Positions 20,683 through 30,838 of a stretch of 64,000 nucleotides of DNA are shown one piece after another. The notes under the pieces are model-generated. The model did no database searches and had not been told where the DNA came from. It saw only the letters and a list, made by a program, of their open reading frames with translations. Location: NCBI GenBank assembly GCA_946902985.2, contig OX336389.2:343764444-343828443 (forward strand), written 5' to 3'. A program made the position numbers and the translations under genes. This DNA comes from Meconema thalassinum. Lineage: Eukaryota > Arthropoda > Insecta > Orthoptera > Tettigoniidae. Within the stretch, counting starts at the first letter, position 1; every line of letters starts with the position of its first letter.

Positions 20683-20942
20683 GGTCAGTTAGCTCCATGC
20701 ACTTGGGTCTGATAACCTGTAATGTTAAGGTGTCTGTAGTAGTGTGTGTATTTGTAATTCAGGCGAGGAAGGAACCATCCCGGCTTCTAGGATGGCTGAG
20801 ATGGGAATCGAACCCTTCTCAGTTTTGCCTCACGAGACTGAGTTTACCCTGTTGCAGCCCTCAGACCAGAATTACATTTCTTGTCAGATGAACCCGGGCC
20901 TCCGGGGCGACAGCCAAGAACGCTATCCGCTACACCAGGAGA
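20683..20942 (-). mobile_element. SINE family B, internally deleted
   Basis: The order tail (CATGCACTTGGGTCTGATAA), GAACCATCCCGGC, GATGGCTGAGATGGGAATC and a CCCGGGCCTCCGGGGCGACA head region matches family B. The segment between ACCATCCCGG and TAGGATGGCTG is about 50 bp shorter than usual. Confidence 0.8.
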
Positions 20943-22785
20943 TGGAATCAGAAATGCAATTATGAAGAAACATAATGCTCTAATTTGTTTCAACGAGCAT
21001 TGGTAACGAAAGTACCATTGCATGTCAATCTTCTGTATCCTGCTTAGACTCCCAGTCTCATCCACATCAACGGAGTGAAAATCAATTCTATGTGTTTTAT
21101 GTTATGGCAGTGGTGGTCAACTTGCTGTATGGTGTGAGCAGTAATGGGTAAATTCCCGGGAACTTTGCCATCGGGAATATTCCAAGGAGTAGTAAGGAGA
21201 CGCCCTAACGGCCATAGAGTGAGGACAGCGAGATAAGAAAAGAAGTTTAAATGAGAGGTCATCGCTTAAGTTGAGTTTCGCTTATTTTCGGAATTATATA
21301 GGCCTATAGAAATTTATAAATGTTACTTTCTTCCTAAGTATGCAAAGTGTCCTTGTTTATTTTAACAATAACCAAACAAGAGTCAGTGACAGTGGAAGGA
21401 CAAACATCAATCGTATTGGGAAGGGTTTCGAAAAAAGAAAACTAAGAGTTTTCAGCAAAGATTTTGAATTCTTGTTCAATGTTTAGAATTTAGAACAGGT
21501 AAATGTTTGCTTTACTTAGTTTTAGCCTAGGTCTCACAAAGAAGGTCCATTATTTATGATGTATATGATACAATATATTTTAATTAATTAAATGTCTGTT
21601 TAACTTCTGCGAGAGCGTAGTGAATGGAGCGAAGCAGATCGATTAATCGACCAAACAATTAATCGTAAATTAATTAATTATTCGACCAATCCATTCATCG
21701 ATTAAACGCACATTCCTTTAATCGTAAATTGTAGCAATTAATCGTTTGTTCTGCTTCATAGATTATTCCATAACTGGAATTAATTGATTAAAAGTACCAG
21801 CCCTAATTGTGAACCCGCTGTAGATATCTTATTGCACGCGCTTCTCATATTAGTTGCTGTTCATCATTTCTCAGTAAGCTACCGAAATATACAAATATAG
21901 TCCTAGGGATATGACAGAATATTTACTGCGAAAATTCACCCTCGTGTATTTGAATGATCACTCATATTGTTTGATTAGCCTATCGTCCAAGGAAATGTAG
22001 CATTTTAATGACCATATCTAGAAACTAGAACCAAGCTCACCGTATTATTTGCTATTGAAGACTGAGGCACGAGCAGCTAGAGCCTTTGCGGGGGCATGGT
22101 CAATGCTTCAACTCGCAGCGTGCTTTTATAGAGAGCTGACAGGGCGGGCGCCTCTTGATTACTCCGTGGAATATTTCCCCGAAAATTCCCTGCAGAAAAA
22201 CGTGTTCAAATTTAGTGGGAATTTGTAAATTAGTGGAAACTGTAGATATACTGTAGTAACTTCCAGTCGGTCAACACAAAGTAATTCCAATTACTGGAAT
22301 ATGTGAAAAAATAACCTGAAATTAATTACATGTGATTAAGATATATATTGCTATGGACTATTGAAGAAGGAGAAAAGCTGCAATATCAATTGCTAATAAG
22401 GTAACACTGAAAATGGCTTCAAAGTATCTTTACTTTAATTAGTAGAAACTAAAAACTCGAAACATTTCTTCACATCTGAAATACAGAAAGTAAAAGTTTC
22501 TTATTTCTTTTCTTTCATATTTTATATTGAGTACAGGTAAAATTTTGCACTAAGATTTGTTTAAAGTGCAACATTTACTAATGTTATTGAGTAATGAAAT
22601 CCACTTTTAACAAGATCAGAAAAACTAACTTATATAGCCATTTTCTCAATTGTTTGGCTGATTAAATAATTGGGATTTAAATCATTCAATCGTACATTAA
22701 ACCACGCTCACTTTTAACGGGGTAACTTTCCACTGACAACGCCATTTCATCAGGATCATCTTCATTTTACTCCATTCCCTGTTGT
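20943..22785. other. AT-rich spacer with TTAATCG motifs
   Basis: About 1.8 kb without a supported gene. At 21637-21790 the motif ATTAATCG/CGATTAAT is repeated many times in both orientations. Confidence 0.5.
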
Positions 22786-23168
22786 TGTTATTTCTTGATT
22801 CTTTAGGGACTTGGCGACAGCATGGTCATGTAGCCCCGTGTACTTTGGTTTGTATAGGAGTTATCTGATAACCTGTGTCACTGTGATATCTGTGCTAGTA
22901 ATCGAAGTAGGATTTGGGTAGGAAGCGGCCTTGGCCTTAAGTTAGGTACCATCCCGGCATTTGCCTGGAGTAGAAGTGAGGAAACCACGGAAAATCACGC
23001 CAGGATGGCTGAGGCAGGAATCGAACCCGCCTTTTCTCAGTTTTGCCTAACGAGGCTGAGTGTGCCCCGTTCCAGCCCTGAGACTAGTAACTTTCTTGGC
23101 AGAGCCGGGAATCGAACCCGGGCCACCGCCTCCAATAGCCTTATGCTAGCCACTGCGCAACAAGGCGA
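22786..23168 (-). mobile_element. tRNA-derived SINE, family B, near full length
   Basis: On the plus strand: tail TTGTTGTTATTTCTTGATTC, hairpin AGGGACTTGGCGACAGCATG...GTAGCCCC, ACTGTGATATCTGTGCTAG, CATCCCGGCATTTGCCTGGA, GGCTGAGGCAGGAATCGAAC, and the inverted tRNA-like head GGGAATCGAACCCGGGCCAC...CCACTGCGCAACAAGGCG. This is one of the most complete copies (about 380 bp). Confidence 0.9.
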
Positions 23169-24025
23169 TCCACTTCCTCTTCCTCCATGTAAGTGTATAA
23201 TATGCAAATGTGTCTGTGTCAGTGTGTGAATGTGATGATGATGACGATGGGTTGACATATCTAGGGTTCCCACCACCTCTCTTTCTTCAGAATGGTTCAA
23301 CAATTTCCAATTGTGTCAAATGTTAACTTCACAACCTAACTGAGGTAAACGCTAAAGTATTGTAAAGAAAATGCTGACAAAATTAAAAATTCCAGTCTAG
23401 GAATACTGTATTCCCAAAACATACGACCGGGAATATTCCCCCATAAATCTCTTCCCACGGGAATATACCCCCATAAATCTCTTCCCACGGGAATATTCCA
23501 TCCTGGATGGGAATAATCCCGTGACCCAATACTAGGTGTGAAGCGACCTTGCTACCAAATGTGTAAATAAGTTAAATAGAATTTGTATTTAAGACTCGAA
23601 ATGCTATTAAATTGACCCAAGGACATATTGATGATGGCAAATGTTGACATCTATATATTTAAAACAGTAAGGTGATTTTTGTTACCACGAGATTGAGAGA
23701 ACGACAGAACCGATTTACTTCGTAGAGCACTCTAACGAAAGCTCTTGGCCTCTAGATTTGCAGAGTGTCTCTAAAATAAACAAATATATTACGGTATATT
23801 TTTGAATTAATATAGAAAATAGCAGAATTCTTTCCCCTCACGCATGCGCACAATCCGCCAGGGGCCATGACAAAATGGCGGTGAGGAGTCCATTAAAATG
23901 TAAGTTATTTAATAAGCTTCCATGTAATTGAAAACACACATTAACCAAGTTCTGACAATAGTGCAACATTGATTTATTTGGATAATGAAATGGGTAATTT
24001 CCTTCAGACAGCGGCTTTTGAAGAT
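23169..24025. other. Spacer with short tandem duplication
   Basis: A 30-bp tandem duplication with CCCATAAATCTCTTCCCACG lies at about 23439-23500. No gene supported. Confidence 0.5.
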
Positions 24026-24075
24026 GATGATGATAATTGTTGTTTTAAGGGGCCTAACATCGAGGTTATCGGCCC
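24026..24075 (-). mobile_element. 50-bp hairpin mini-retroposon, copy 1
   Basis: Exactly 50 bp lie between two copies of a 14-bp TSD (CGGCTTTTGAAGAT at 24012-24025 and 24076-24089). On the minus strand the insert is a hairpin with GGGCC / GGCCC arms and an inner TAAC/GTTA pairing, followed by CTTAAAACAACAATTATCAT and a short ATC repeat tail. There is no tRNA-like head. Confidence 0.85.
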
Positions 24076-24122
24076 CGGCTTTTGAAGATAATGAACGGCT
24101 GCGTCTGCCGTTGTACAAGAGT

Positions 24123-24193
24123 GCGCGAGTAGCTATGTGGTTAAGGCGACTGACTGTGGTTCCAAGGTTCACCGGTTCGATCCCAGCCCTCGG
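24123..24193 (+). ncRNA. Solitary tRNA-like module with T-run
   Basis: A-box-like TAGCTATGTGGTTAAGGCG and B-box GGTTCGATCCC at tRNA distance, followed within 5 nt by ten T residues, a Pol III terminator. The acceptor stem (GCGCGAG / CCCTCGG) does not pair cleanly, so a functional tRNA is unlikely. Confidence 0.55.
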
Positions 24194-24357
24194 TAATTTT
24201 TTTTTTTACCACTGAAATATTGTTTAATCAAGGAGTATTAGTAAGGTTTTATGTCTGTTAAAGATACATATTTCTACATTCCCTCTCAATACGTTTTATT
24301 TCCGTTTTACCATTGCATTACAGCATGTGATCGAAAGAGCAAACTGTTGTCCTGAGT

Positions 24358-24689
24358 GAAAATGAAAATCCACAGCCTGCTTCCAGTCTCCGACCGGGTC
24401 AGGAATGGAATGAATGAAGCCCCCATCTAGCGGCGAGGATATGAACTGTGCCGGCTGCCGAGGCCTGACGTACTCCTCTGGGGCAATGATTAAATGAATG
24501 ACAGATGAAATGAAATGATAGTGGAGAGTGTTGCTGGAATGAAATGTTGACAGGGAAAACCGGAGTACCCGGAGAAAAACCTGTCTGCCTCCGTTGTGTC
24601 CAGCACAGATCTCACATGGAGGGACCGGGATTTGAACCACGGACTCAGCGGTGAGAGGCCGGCGTGCTGCCGCCTAAGCCACGGAGGCG
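24358..24689 (-). mobile_element. tRNA-derived SINE, family A, copy 2
   Basis: Same body as 3538-3870 with few differences and the same inverted tRNA-like head (GATTTGAACCACGGACTCAG...GCCTAAGCCACGGAGGC). A 13-bp TSD, TGTTGTCCTGAGT, lies at 24345-24357 and 24690-24702. Both copies end in the same gaaaatgaa-type tail. Confidence 0.93.
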
Positions 24690-24702
24690 TGTTGTCCTGA
24701 GT

Positions 24703-25084
24703 ACGCCGTTTAAATATCTGCAATCAGTTCCTATAACTGACAACAGATGGCAGTACATCGCCCATATAGTTCCAGTAACTGACAGCAGATGGCAGCACCA
24801 TTGCATCGATATGGAGAATTATAAAGGAGGGGAATATTTAAGAAGGGAAATTTTGAGGAACATTAACCGACAGTTGAATGTGTAGGCTATGTTGTTTATG
24901 TACCTTAATATTGCTATTTCTTCCCAATGCTTCGGTGGTCAAGTTATTAGCGTCCTAGACTAAAAGTTATAATTATGCATCGTCGATATACTCTTAAATT
25001 ATTAAAGAAAAAAGTAGTTTTCCAGGCACTCACGCGTGTCCACAATTGCTTTCGCCATGAGAGACACTTGGCAAACATAATTCG
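24703..25084. other. Spacer
   Basis: A duplicated motif TAACTGACA(A/G)CAGATGGCAG occurs at about 24736 and 24776. No gene supported. Confidence 0.4.
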
Positions 25085-25440
25085 TTTGAAGGGCTCCAAC
25101 ATCGTGGTCACTCAGCCCCGTGTACTTGGGTGTGTATGTGTGAAATTTTCTCTCATAACCTGTGTTATTGTGATAGCTGCATTACAGTGTGTATTTGTAA
25201 TTAAGGTGGTAAATGGCAAGGAGACGGCCAAGGCCTTAAGTTAGGAACCACCCCGGTATTTGCCTTAAGTGGAAGTGGAAACCACGGAAAACCACATCCA
25301 AGATTGTCGAGGTGGGAATTAAACCTTCCTCTTCTTAGTTATACCTCAAGAGACTGAATGTGCCCCGTTTTTGCCCTCAGACCAGAATTAAATTTCTTGG
25401 CAGAGCAGGAAATGTACCCGGGTCTCCGGGGCGATAGACA
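25085..25440 (-). mobile_element. SINE family B
   Basis: Tail-side hairpin AGGGCTCCAACATCGTGGTC...CAGCCCC, CCCGTGTACTTGGGTGTG, GAACCACCCCGGTATTTGCC and the start of the inverted head (CCCGGGTCTCCGGGGCGATA). The extreme tRNA-like 5' end is missing. Confidence 0.85.
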
Positions 25441-26043
25441 AGAATAGGTGGGCCTCCATGTGTTAATACGATTTTGACATGCACGGGACATAGAATTCAA
25501 AAACTGCCTCCAATAGGGTGACTGCCGAAGTGAGTATTGAGTATAGGCCTATGGTCGTTCCAGTAATTGGCGAAGTGATTCTATGTTCCCCTGCAAAATG
25601 TACTGCCATAACCTATAACAAGTGATGGAAATTGCTTATTTAGAGCAGTTTCGTACTGTTTATAACAAAATGAAGAACGTCATTCTGAGCTGCGTTTTCA
25701 AGCTATTGCAAAAAATTTCGCTGGCAGGAACAATTATAAGGGATTTATTTTAAGCGATTAGTCTCATCGCATTCTCCTCACCAACCAACTTGAGTATGAA
25801 AGTCTCTGGACGGTCATGTTGAACTTCATTGTATAAGACAATTGTTTAATGATTATCTGTTTAGAGTACTGAGTCTAACTACGCAGTTGATTTCGGCAAT
25901 GGAAGTATTATTTGCCATTTAATATTTAGCGGCTCCGTTATCGCAGGACACTATAGTGTTATCGAATAATACGAAGCTACATTTAAAATCCAATATAAAT
26001 AGGCCATTTCAGAAACAATTCCAGATATTATGCAGTACAGTGT
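25441..26043. other. Spacer; should contain the 5' end of the Helitron
   Basis: No gene. The 5' TC terminus expected for the Helitron that ends at 28621 should lie here or further upstream, but I could not fix it. Confidence 0.3.
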
Positions 26044-26055
26044 ACTGTAAGTTCT

Positions 26056-26364
26056 TTGACGATCAAATGTAAACATTGTTCTACATTGTATTTCTCTTGC
26101 GTAAAATCTATGCGTGGTTACTTTGGTCTTTACTGTTGTGAGGGTAAAATTGATCTGCTGGAATATAAAATATTTGCCAAGCTGCAACAATGTAATGATA
26201 TTAATTTAAAAGTCATTGAATTTCTATCCAGTAGTTCAAACACAAACATCAGCGTTAACAGATTGGATACTGAAGATGAAAGCCAGCTACTTCATTTCCC
26301 TATTATTGATTTTTTCAATTCCTTGGAATTAAGTGATTCGCCTCCACATACTCCGAACGTTTGA
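26056..26364 (+). pseudogene. Helitron N-terminal Cys motif region
   Basis: The open frame of 102 codons starts MTIKCKHCSTLYFSCVKSMR and continues GYFGLYCCEGKIDLL. The arrangement CxxC...F...CCxxGKxxL matches the region upstream of the Helitron-like N domain in animal Helitron proteins (for example CxxCxAxxFxxE...CCxxGKV). The rest (NTNISVNRLDTEDESQLLHF) is not conserved to my eye. The Rep HUH motifs that should follow are absent, so the gene is internally deleted. On its own the match is modest; the helicase motifs and the 3' end nearby strengthen it. Confidence 0.55.
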
Positions 26365-26679
26365 GCCATAGTTATGCTCCTTAGAAATCTGAACGTTTCC
26401 CAAGGACTCATATATGGTAATATATTAATTGTAAGAAATATGTAAGAAATTGCTTGGATTCGGATATAATAGGTGCAGTAATATTAGGCTGAGAGCTCAA
26501 ATCCTACGACTTGATTTAACACCTTCCGATAAAACACTTGCAGTTACACTACATTTTCTTTTAATATGCAACAATGTCCTATTGGCTCGGCCTACTTCAT
26601 CACAATCAATCAGGCTCAAGGAGAAACTCTTTAACGTATTGTGCTATTTACCTCATCACGTTTTAAGTCATGACCAGCA

Positions 26680-28434
26680 GGATAGTGAAGGTACAAAAAA
26701 GGTCCTGTATGGGATGGTAAAGAATAAGAGGCGGAAGGATCCTACGGATTATATTAGAATGGTGAACAAAAGGGGACAAGAGATAGAAAATAGGGACGAA
26801 CTGAAGAAAATGTGGAAAGAATATTTTGAAGAACTCCTGAACCTAAATGGAAACCACGGCGAGGAGGAAGAAATCGGGGAAGAGGTACAGTAGATGAACT
26901 GCAAACAGAAAAGGACTTAACATGGAAAGAAGTGGAAGATGCAGTGAGGAAGATGAAAGGAGGAAAGGCACCGGGTGTGGATGAGTTGAGTGTGGAGATG
27001 GTGAGAGCAGCAGGGGAGGTGGGGATACAATGGTTGTACCGAGTGATGAAGACAGCATGGAAGGAAAGGAAGACCCCAGAGGACTGGAAAAAGGGAATAA
27101 TTGTCCCGATCTTCAAGAAAGGTAGTAGAACAGAATGCAGAAACTATCGGGGAATAACACTGATGACTCATTGTGCAAAGATGTTTGAGAAAGTTTTGGA
27201 AAGGAGAATTAGGACAAGGATAGAAGGAGGGATGAGGGAAGAACAACATGGCTTCAGAGCAGGAAGGTCCACAGTGGATTTGATTTTTGCTGTAAGGCAG
27301 TTACAAGAAGAGCACTATGAGTATGGAACAGATCTACTGATGGCCTTCCTGGACATTGAGAAAGCATATGACAGTGTATGCAGAAACAAAATATGGAAGT
27401 CCCTGGAGGATAGTGGAATAGAAAAATGGACTATAAGGAGGATAAAGGAGATGTACAAGGGAAGCGTGAGCTGTGTGAAAGTGGGAGGAGATAGATCGGA
27501 CTGGTTGGAACAGAGAAACGGCCTGAAACAAGGAAGTGCACTGTCACCGTTACTTTTCATTGTGGTGATGGATGACATAATGACCCGAGTGGCACAAGTA
27601 ATTGGGGAAGGAAAGATGAAAGCAATGGTGCTTGCAGATGATTTGATGATTTGGGAAAACAAGGAGGAGGAGGAGGTACAGGAACAGTTGGACGTGTGGG
27701 AAGGAATAATACAAAGTTATGGGATGAAATTTAGCATAAATAAGAGTGAGATGATCACAACAAGGAAGAAGGAAAGAACCACAACAGGAATAACAATTGG
27801 TGGGGAACAGCTGAAGAAAGTGGAGAGTTTCAAGTATCTGGGAAGCCTGATACAAGAGAATGGAAGAAACGATAGAGAAATAAATGAGCGGGGGAGACAG
27901 GCAGAAGCATTCCGGGGGCGTGTGAGAAGCATGTTATGGAGCAAGGATGTCCCTCAGAACAGCAAAAAGATCATATATCGGACGTACTATGTCCCTATCC
28001 TGACGTATGCCTCGGAGACCTGGGTTACGAAAGGAAGGGAGAAGAGCAAAATACAGGCCAGTGAGATGAGGTTCTTGAGAAGCAGTATTGGAGATAAAAA
28101 GAGGGACAGAATAAGAAATTAGAGGACCAGAGAATTAATGAACGAGGAACCATTACAGGATGGTATGGATAAATCTAGACTTAGATGGTATGGACATGTA
28201 AAACGAATGGAGGAGAAGAGGATACCCAGGAGGATACACGAGACGAAGTGGGAAGGAAAGAGACCAAGAGGGAGACCGAGAGACAGGTGGCTGAAGGGGG
28301 TGGAAGAAAGCGTGAAGAAGAGAGGAGAAGACTGGACAAGGGTGGAGGCTGAGAGATGGTGGGAAGACAGAAGACGTTGGAGAGGCTTGTGTTCCAAACA
28401 GACCCGCCCAGTGGCTGGAAACTGTGCAAGATGA
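26680..28434 (+). pseudogene. LINE reverse transcriptase (ORF2 3' part), two lesions
   Basis: The reading starts DSEGTKKVLYGMVKNKRRKD and shifts frame near 26886-26890. The RT then runs openly from 26932: GKAPGVDELSVEMV (RT0/1), YRGITLMTHCAKMFEKVLER (RT2), EEQHGFRAGRSTVDLIF (RT2a), AFLDIEKAYDSV (first catalytic Asp), GLKQGSALSPLLF, and the active-site LADD (MVLADDLMIW), where most LINEs have F/YADD. KYLGSLI follows. An in-frame TAG at 28120-28122 breaks the tail, after which RLRWYGHVKRMEEKRIPRRI and the RPRGRPRDRW motif complete the C-terminus to TGA at about 28432. That tail is typical of RTE/CR1-like insect LINEs; the clade is uncertain. Confidence 0.9.
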
Positions 28435-28440
28435 TGATGA
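26680..28440 (+). mobile_element. 5'-truncated non-LTR retrotransposon (LINE)
   Basis: The 1.76-kb insert is bounded by a 29-bp TSD (26651-26679 and 28441-28469, one mismatch), starting CCTCATCACGTTTT. It carries the reverse transcriptase and C-terminal part of an ORF2 and ends in a short GATGATGATGA tail just after the stop codon. The endonuclease domain and 5' region are missing, as is usual after incomplete reverse transcription. The long TSD is a clear sign of target-primed reverse transcription. Confidence 0.92.
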
Positions 28441-28593
28441 CCTCATCACGTTTTCAGTCATGACCAGCAATATGTTGCAATTCTGAGAGTGCTATCTTTT
28501 GACGCCCTTAAAGTTGCAAAAGTGCTAAAAGGTAATCGTACAAAGAATGTAACTTATATAAGAAGCTTCTTCAGTAAATTTGTTTTCCATTGT

Positions 28594-28621
28594 CCGTCAT
28601 GTTTTGACGGGTTTCATCTAG
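28594..28621 (+). terminator. Helitron 3' terminus (hairpin plus CTAG)
   Basis: CCGTCA (28594-28599), a 5-nt loop and TGACGG (28605-28610) form a perfect 6-bp stem; CTAG ends the element 11 nt later at 28621, and the next base is T. This matches the CTRR end and sub-terminal hairpin of canonical Helitrons. Confidence 0.75.
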
Positions 28622-28675
28622 TTATTTATTAAAATACCTCGTGTCCAGGGAAAGCATTAAAGACGGGTCCGTTAC

Positions 28676-28920
28676 TTTGGCCACCTCGTGGTGTAGTAGC
28701 TGCCATCCCTGAGGTCCTGGGTTTGATTCCTGGCTTAGCCAAGGAGTTATCTTCTGGTGTGAGTGTTGAAATGGGGTTCACTAAGCCTCGTGCGAATAAC
28801 TTACTGTGAGAAGAGATAGGTTTGAATTCCTCGTTGGCCATCATAGATGTTTTCCGTGATTTTCCGCGTCTACTACAGGCAAATGTCGAGGTGATATCGT
28901 GCTTCACGAAAGGCCAACAT
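28676..28920 (+). mobile_element. tRNA-derived SINE, family B-like
   Basis: Head GGCCACCTCGTGGTGTAGTA (A-box) and GGGTTTGATTCCTGGC (B-box), then GGTTTGAATTCC, TTTTCCGTGATTTTCCGCGT and AGGCAAATGTCGAGGT. The 3' hairpin tail of family B is not visible. Confidence 0.75.
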
Positions 28921-28937
28921 GGCTTTAATGCTCCTCC

Positions 28938-29135
28938 CCCAGTTGGCTGCGTGGAGCAGCGGTGACGCTCTCGCCTGCTGTGCCCAAGGCTGTGTGATCG
29001 AATCCCGGCGCAGTCAGCTGGCATTTCAGGGTGCTTAAATGTGAGGGAGCCGTGCTATTCGATTTATTGCCACGTTAAAACTCCTCTTCGGGGCTAAAAT
29101 CCGGCACCCCGGTGTCTCTAAAACCCGCAGTACTT
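28938..29135 (+). mobile_element. tRNA-derived SINE, family C
   Basis: Head AGTTGGCTGCGTGGAGCAGC (A-box) and GTGATCGAATCCCGGC (B-box) followed by a body with GGTGCTTAAATGTGAGGGAG and CGGCACCCCGGTGTCTCTAA. It directly follows the previous SINE with 17 bp between, head to tail. No second copy in the window. Confidence 0.7.
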
Positions 29136-29206
29136 ATAAGGGACTCAACTCCAACAACATTATTATCTGATGCTCTCTACGTCGCCAATATCACTTTAAA
29201 TAGAAT

Positions 29207-29225
29207 GGGGGGGGGGGGGGGGGGG
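29207..29225 (+). repeat. Poly-G tract, 19 nt
   Basis: Uninterrupted G-run after TAGAAT; length uncertain in any assembly. Confidence 0.9.
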
Positions 29226-30270
29226 TTAGTCTTTGACACTTACCGCACCAGTAAGAGCACTACAGAGGTCAATGAATACCTGACAGCTTCTTCTTGTGTC
29301 CACCCAGTGATGTGGTGGGTTGCTTTATGAAATGAACAGTGGAGACTTTAAAATAACCTGTGGCTCCACAACCATCGAGGATGCAAGCGACCGCTGCTCA
29401 GCTCTTAGGCGGGCCATTTTCATATATTTGTCCGATTTCATAACCCAAAATTAACAAGTTTGTCAAAAATGAAATGTTGTCGTATTTGCTTGGAAAGGAG
29501 CTCATTTTTTTTTGTAATATTCTTCTGCACATCAAAGCGTTGATGTTGAGACAAGAAAATAAATTTTAATTGCTGTAATGCAGTAAAATGTAGTAAAACT
29601 CATGAGTGACACAATAGTTATTATTTTTATTTTTCCTCAGTTTAAAGCAATTTTTTCGCTCAATCTTGTTAATAATGAACTACTGCAACATAAGACTTGA
29701 GTTTTCATGCCGTGCCACCAAAAATATTTGATCCTACCATATATTGTTTCTCATGAATGACATAGAATATAATATCTTCGTCTTGTCTTTATTTTTGTAA
29801 CTTCTTTATTGCGTACAACTAAAGTTATTTTAATGTAGGATGTTGCTCATGCTTCACCATTTTCAAATATACCACGGGTGTTATTTTTGAGATATAAGTT
29901 GTACACAAAAATTGATTTTATAACAGTGTCACTCATGAGGTTTTAGGTAGGGAGACAAAAAATTGTATTTTTTCAAAACAAGTTCTTATATTTTTTTATA
30001 TAGAATGTTGCATTCAGTAAGTTAACATATTTCATTTTATGATTGCAGTCTCAACAAACAATAAATTATTATTCTTAACTTAGATTGCACAATCTTTAAA
30101 TCTTACTTTTTACTTTTACTTTTGGAGGTAATTTGACTTCACATGTCGATTCCACTTTTGCGTTATAAGTTGAACAGCTTTCCTACTGGGAGAGAGAGGT
30201 TGGTTTTGATTGGTAGTCTTAGACAATTCACGTGTCATTATTAGATTTTTTGCCTCTCAAATTGCTTTCT
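29226..30270. other. AT-rich spacer with CTCATGAG motifs
   Basis: No gene. Contains three CTCATGA(G/A)-type motifs at 29598-29612, 29749-29763 and 29926-29940, discussed as a group in the findings. Confidence 0.5.
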
Positions 30271-30790
30271 TTATTTCCAATAATGTCGTCTCATAGCTTG
30301 GTTTTCATGCTCAAGTACTTGTATCTTTATTTTGAGTGCGCCAATTTCCAACTTGGTTCTCTTTCTTTTCCGTCGTACTTGCTTCATTTTGCTCCATTTT
30401 TTATGAGGAGGGACTCTTGTGGGTGGTATAAACAAGTTGACAGCATTGTTGTTGCCTGGAATTGCAGTCCAATCAACCAAAACTGGAACATTGGACTGCT
30501 GATGCTGACTGAAGTTCCACTACTGGTCATCTCCGATAGGTCTGATCGTTGCATCCCTGTTAAATTATGGGATTGATGGCCGACATTGTTTCTGATTAGC
30601 GTCGCTGGAGCCTCAGTGCAGGACCGTCTCAAATCCTGAGACTAGGGATGGTGCTGGGATGTGTTTTGTTCCTCCTATTGCTATCCCACACTCTCCAATT
30701 TCTCCGCACTTTTCTTTGTTTCGTTGGACTCATGTCGGAGTTTTTCGTCTTTGGGAATTCCTAAAAATCGAAGAAAATAGAAAATAAAGA
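30271..30790 (-). pseudogene. Remnant of a basic, coiled-coil protein gene
   Basis: On the minus strand several open pieces in different frames look like one decayed gene: SPTKQRKVRRNWRVW at the start (about 30740), VDWTAIPGNNNAVNLFIPPT, then a very basic stretch KQVRRKRKRTKLEIGALKI followed by a leucine-type heptad (KIQVLEHENQAMRRHYWK) and a stop at 30271. A basic region next to a coiled coil recalls bZIP-like or transposon accessory proteins, but I cannot name a family. Frame changes and stops separate the pieces, so it is not functional as it stands. Confidence 0.35.
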
Positions 30791-30838
30791 AAATAAAACA
30801 GAGAAAGAATGTATATTGTACGTAGGTTTATGAAACTA

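Larger units (their letters stand above)
26510..28560 (+). pseudogene. Helitron helicase C-terminus, interrupted by LINE
   Basis: Reading with frame changes gives LRLDLTPSDKTLAVTL, then CPIGSAYFITINQAQGETL (the QxxGQT-type motif VI of Pif1-like helicases, at 26605-26631), then LPHHVLSHDQQ. After removing the LINE and one TSD copy the frame resumes as YVAILRVLSFDALKVAKVLK, GNRTKNVTYI. This matches the family C-terminus: INKAQGQTL...PVFSHGQLYVALSRV...KNVVY. Substitutions in the motif and the frameshift show decay before or after the LINE insertion. The helicase would unwind DNA for rolling-circle transposition; this copy cannot. Confidence 0.8.
26044..28621 (+). mobile_element. Decayed Helitron, split by a LINE
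   Basis: Pieces of a Helitron Rep/helicase appear in order: a Cys-rich N-terminal motif (26056-26364), helicase C-terminal motifs (26510-26679, resumed at 28441-28560), and a 3' terminus with a hairpin (28594-28610) and CTAG (28618-28621), followed by T as required by Helitron insertion between A and T. The Rep nuclease and most of the helicase are deleted. A 1.76-kb LINE at 26680-28440 interrupts it. The 5' end is not located. Confidence 0.75.

Noticed and set aside
24123..24193. Functional tRNA gene
   Set aside because: A and B boxes are good, but the acceptor and anticodon stems do not pair; the same applies to the other four tRNA-like modules.
26450..26893. A 147-codon novel gene
   Set aside because: It is a chimera of Helitron helicase remnant (up to 26679) and the 5' end of the inserted LINE (from 26680).
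26754..28470. Minus-strand ORFs opposite the LINE
   Set aside because: The purine-rich coding strand of the reverse transcriptase leaves the opposite strand open; the peptides (Ser/Leu/Phe-rich) have no motif.
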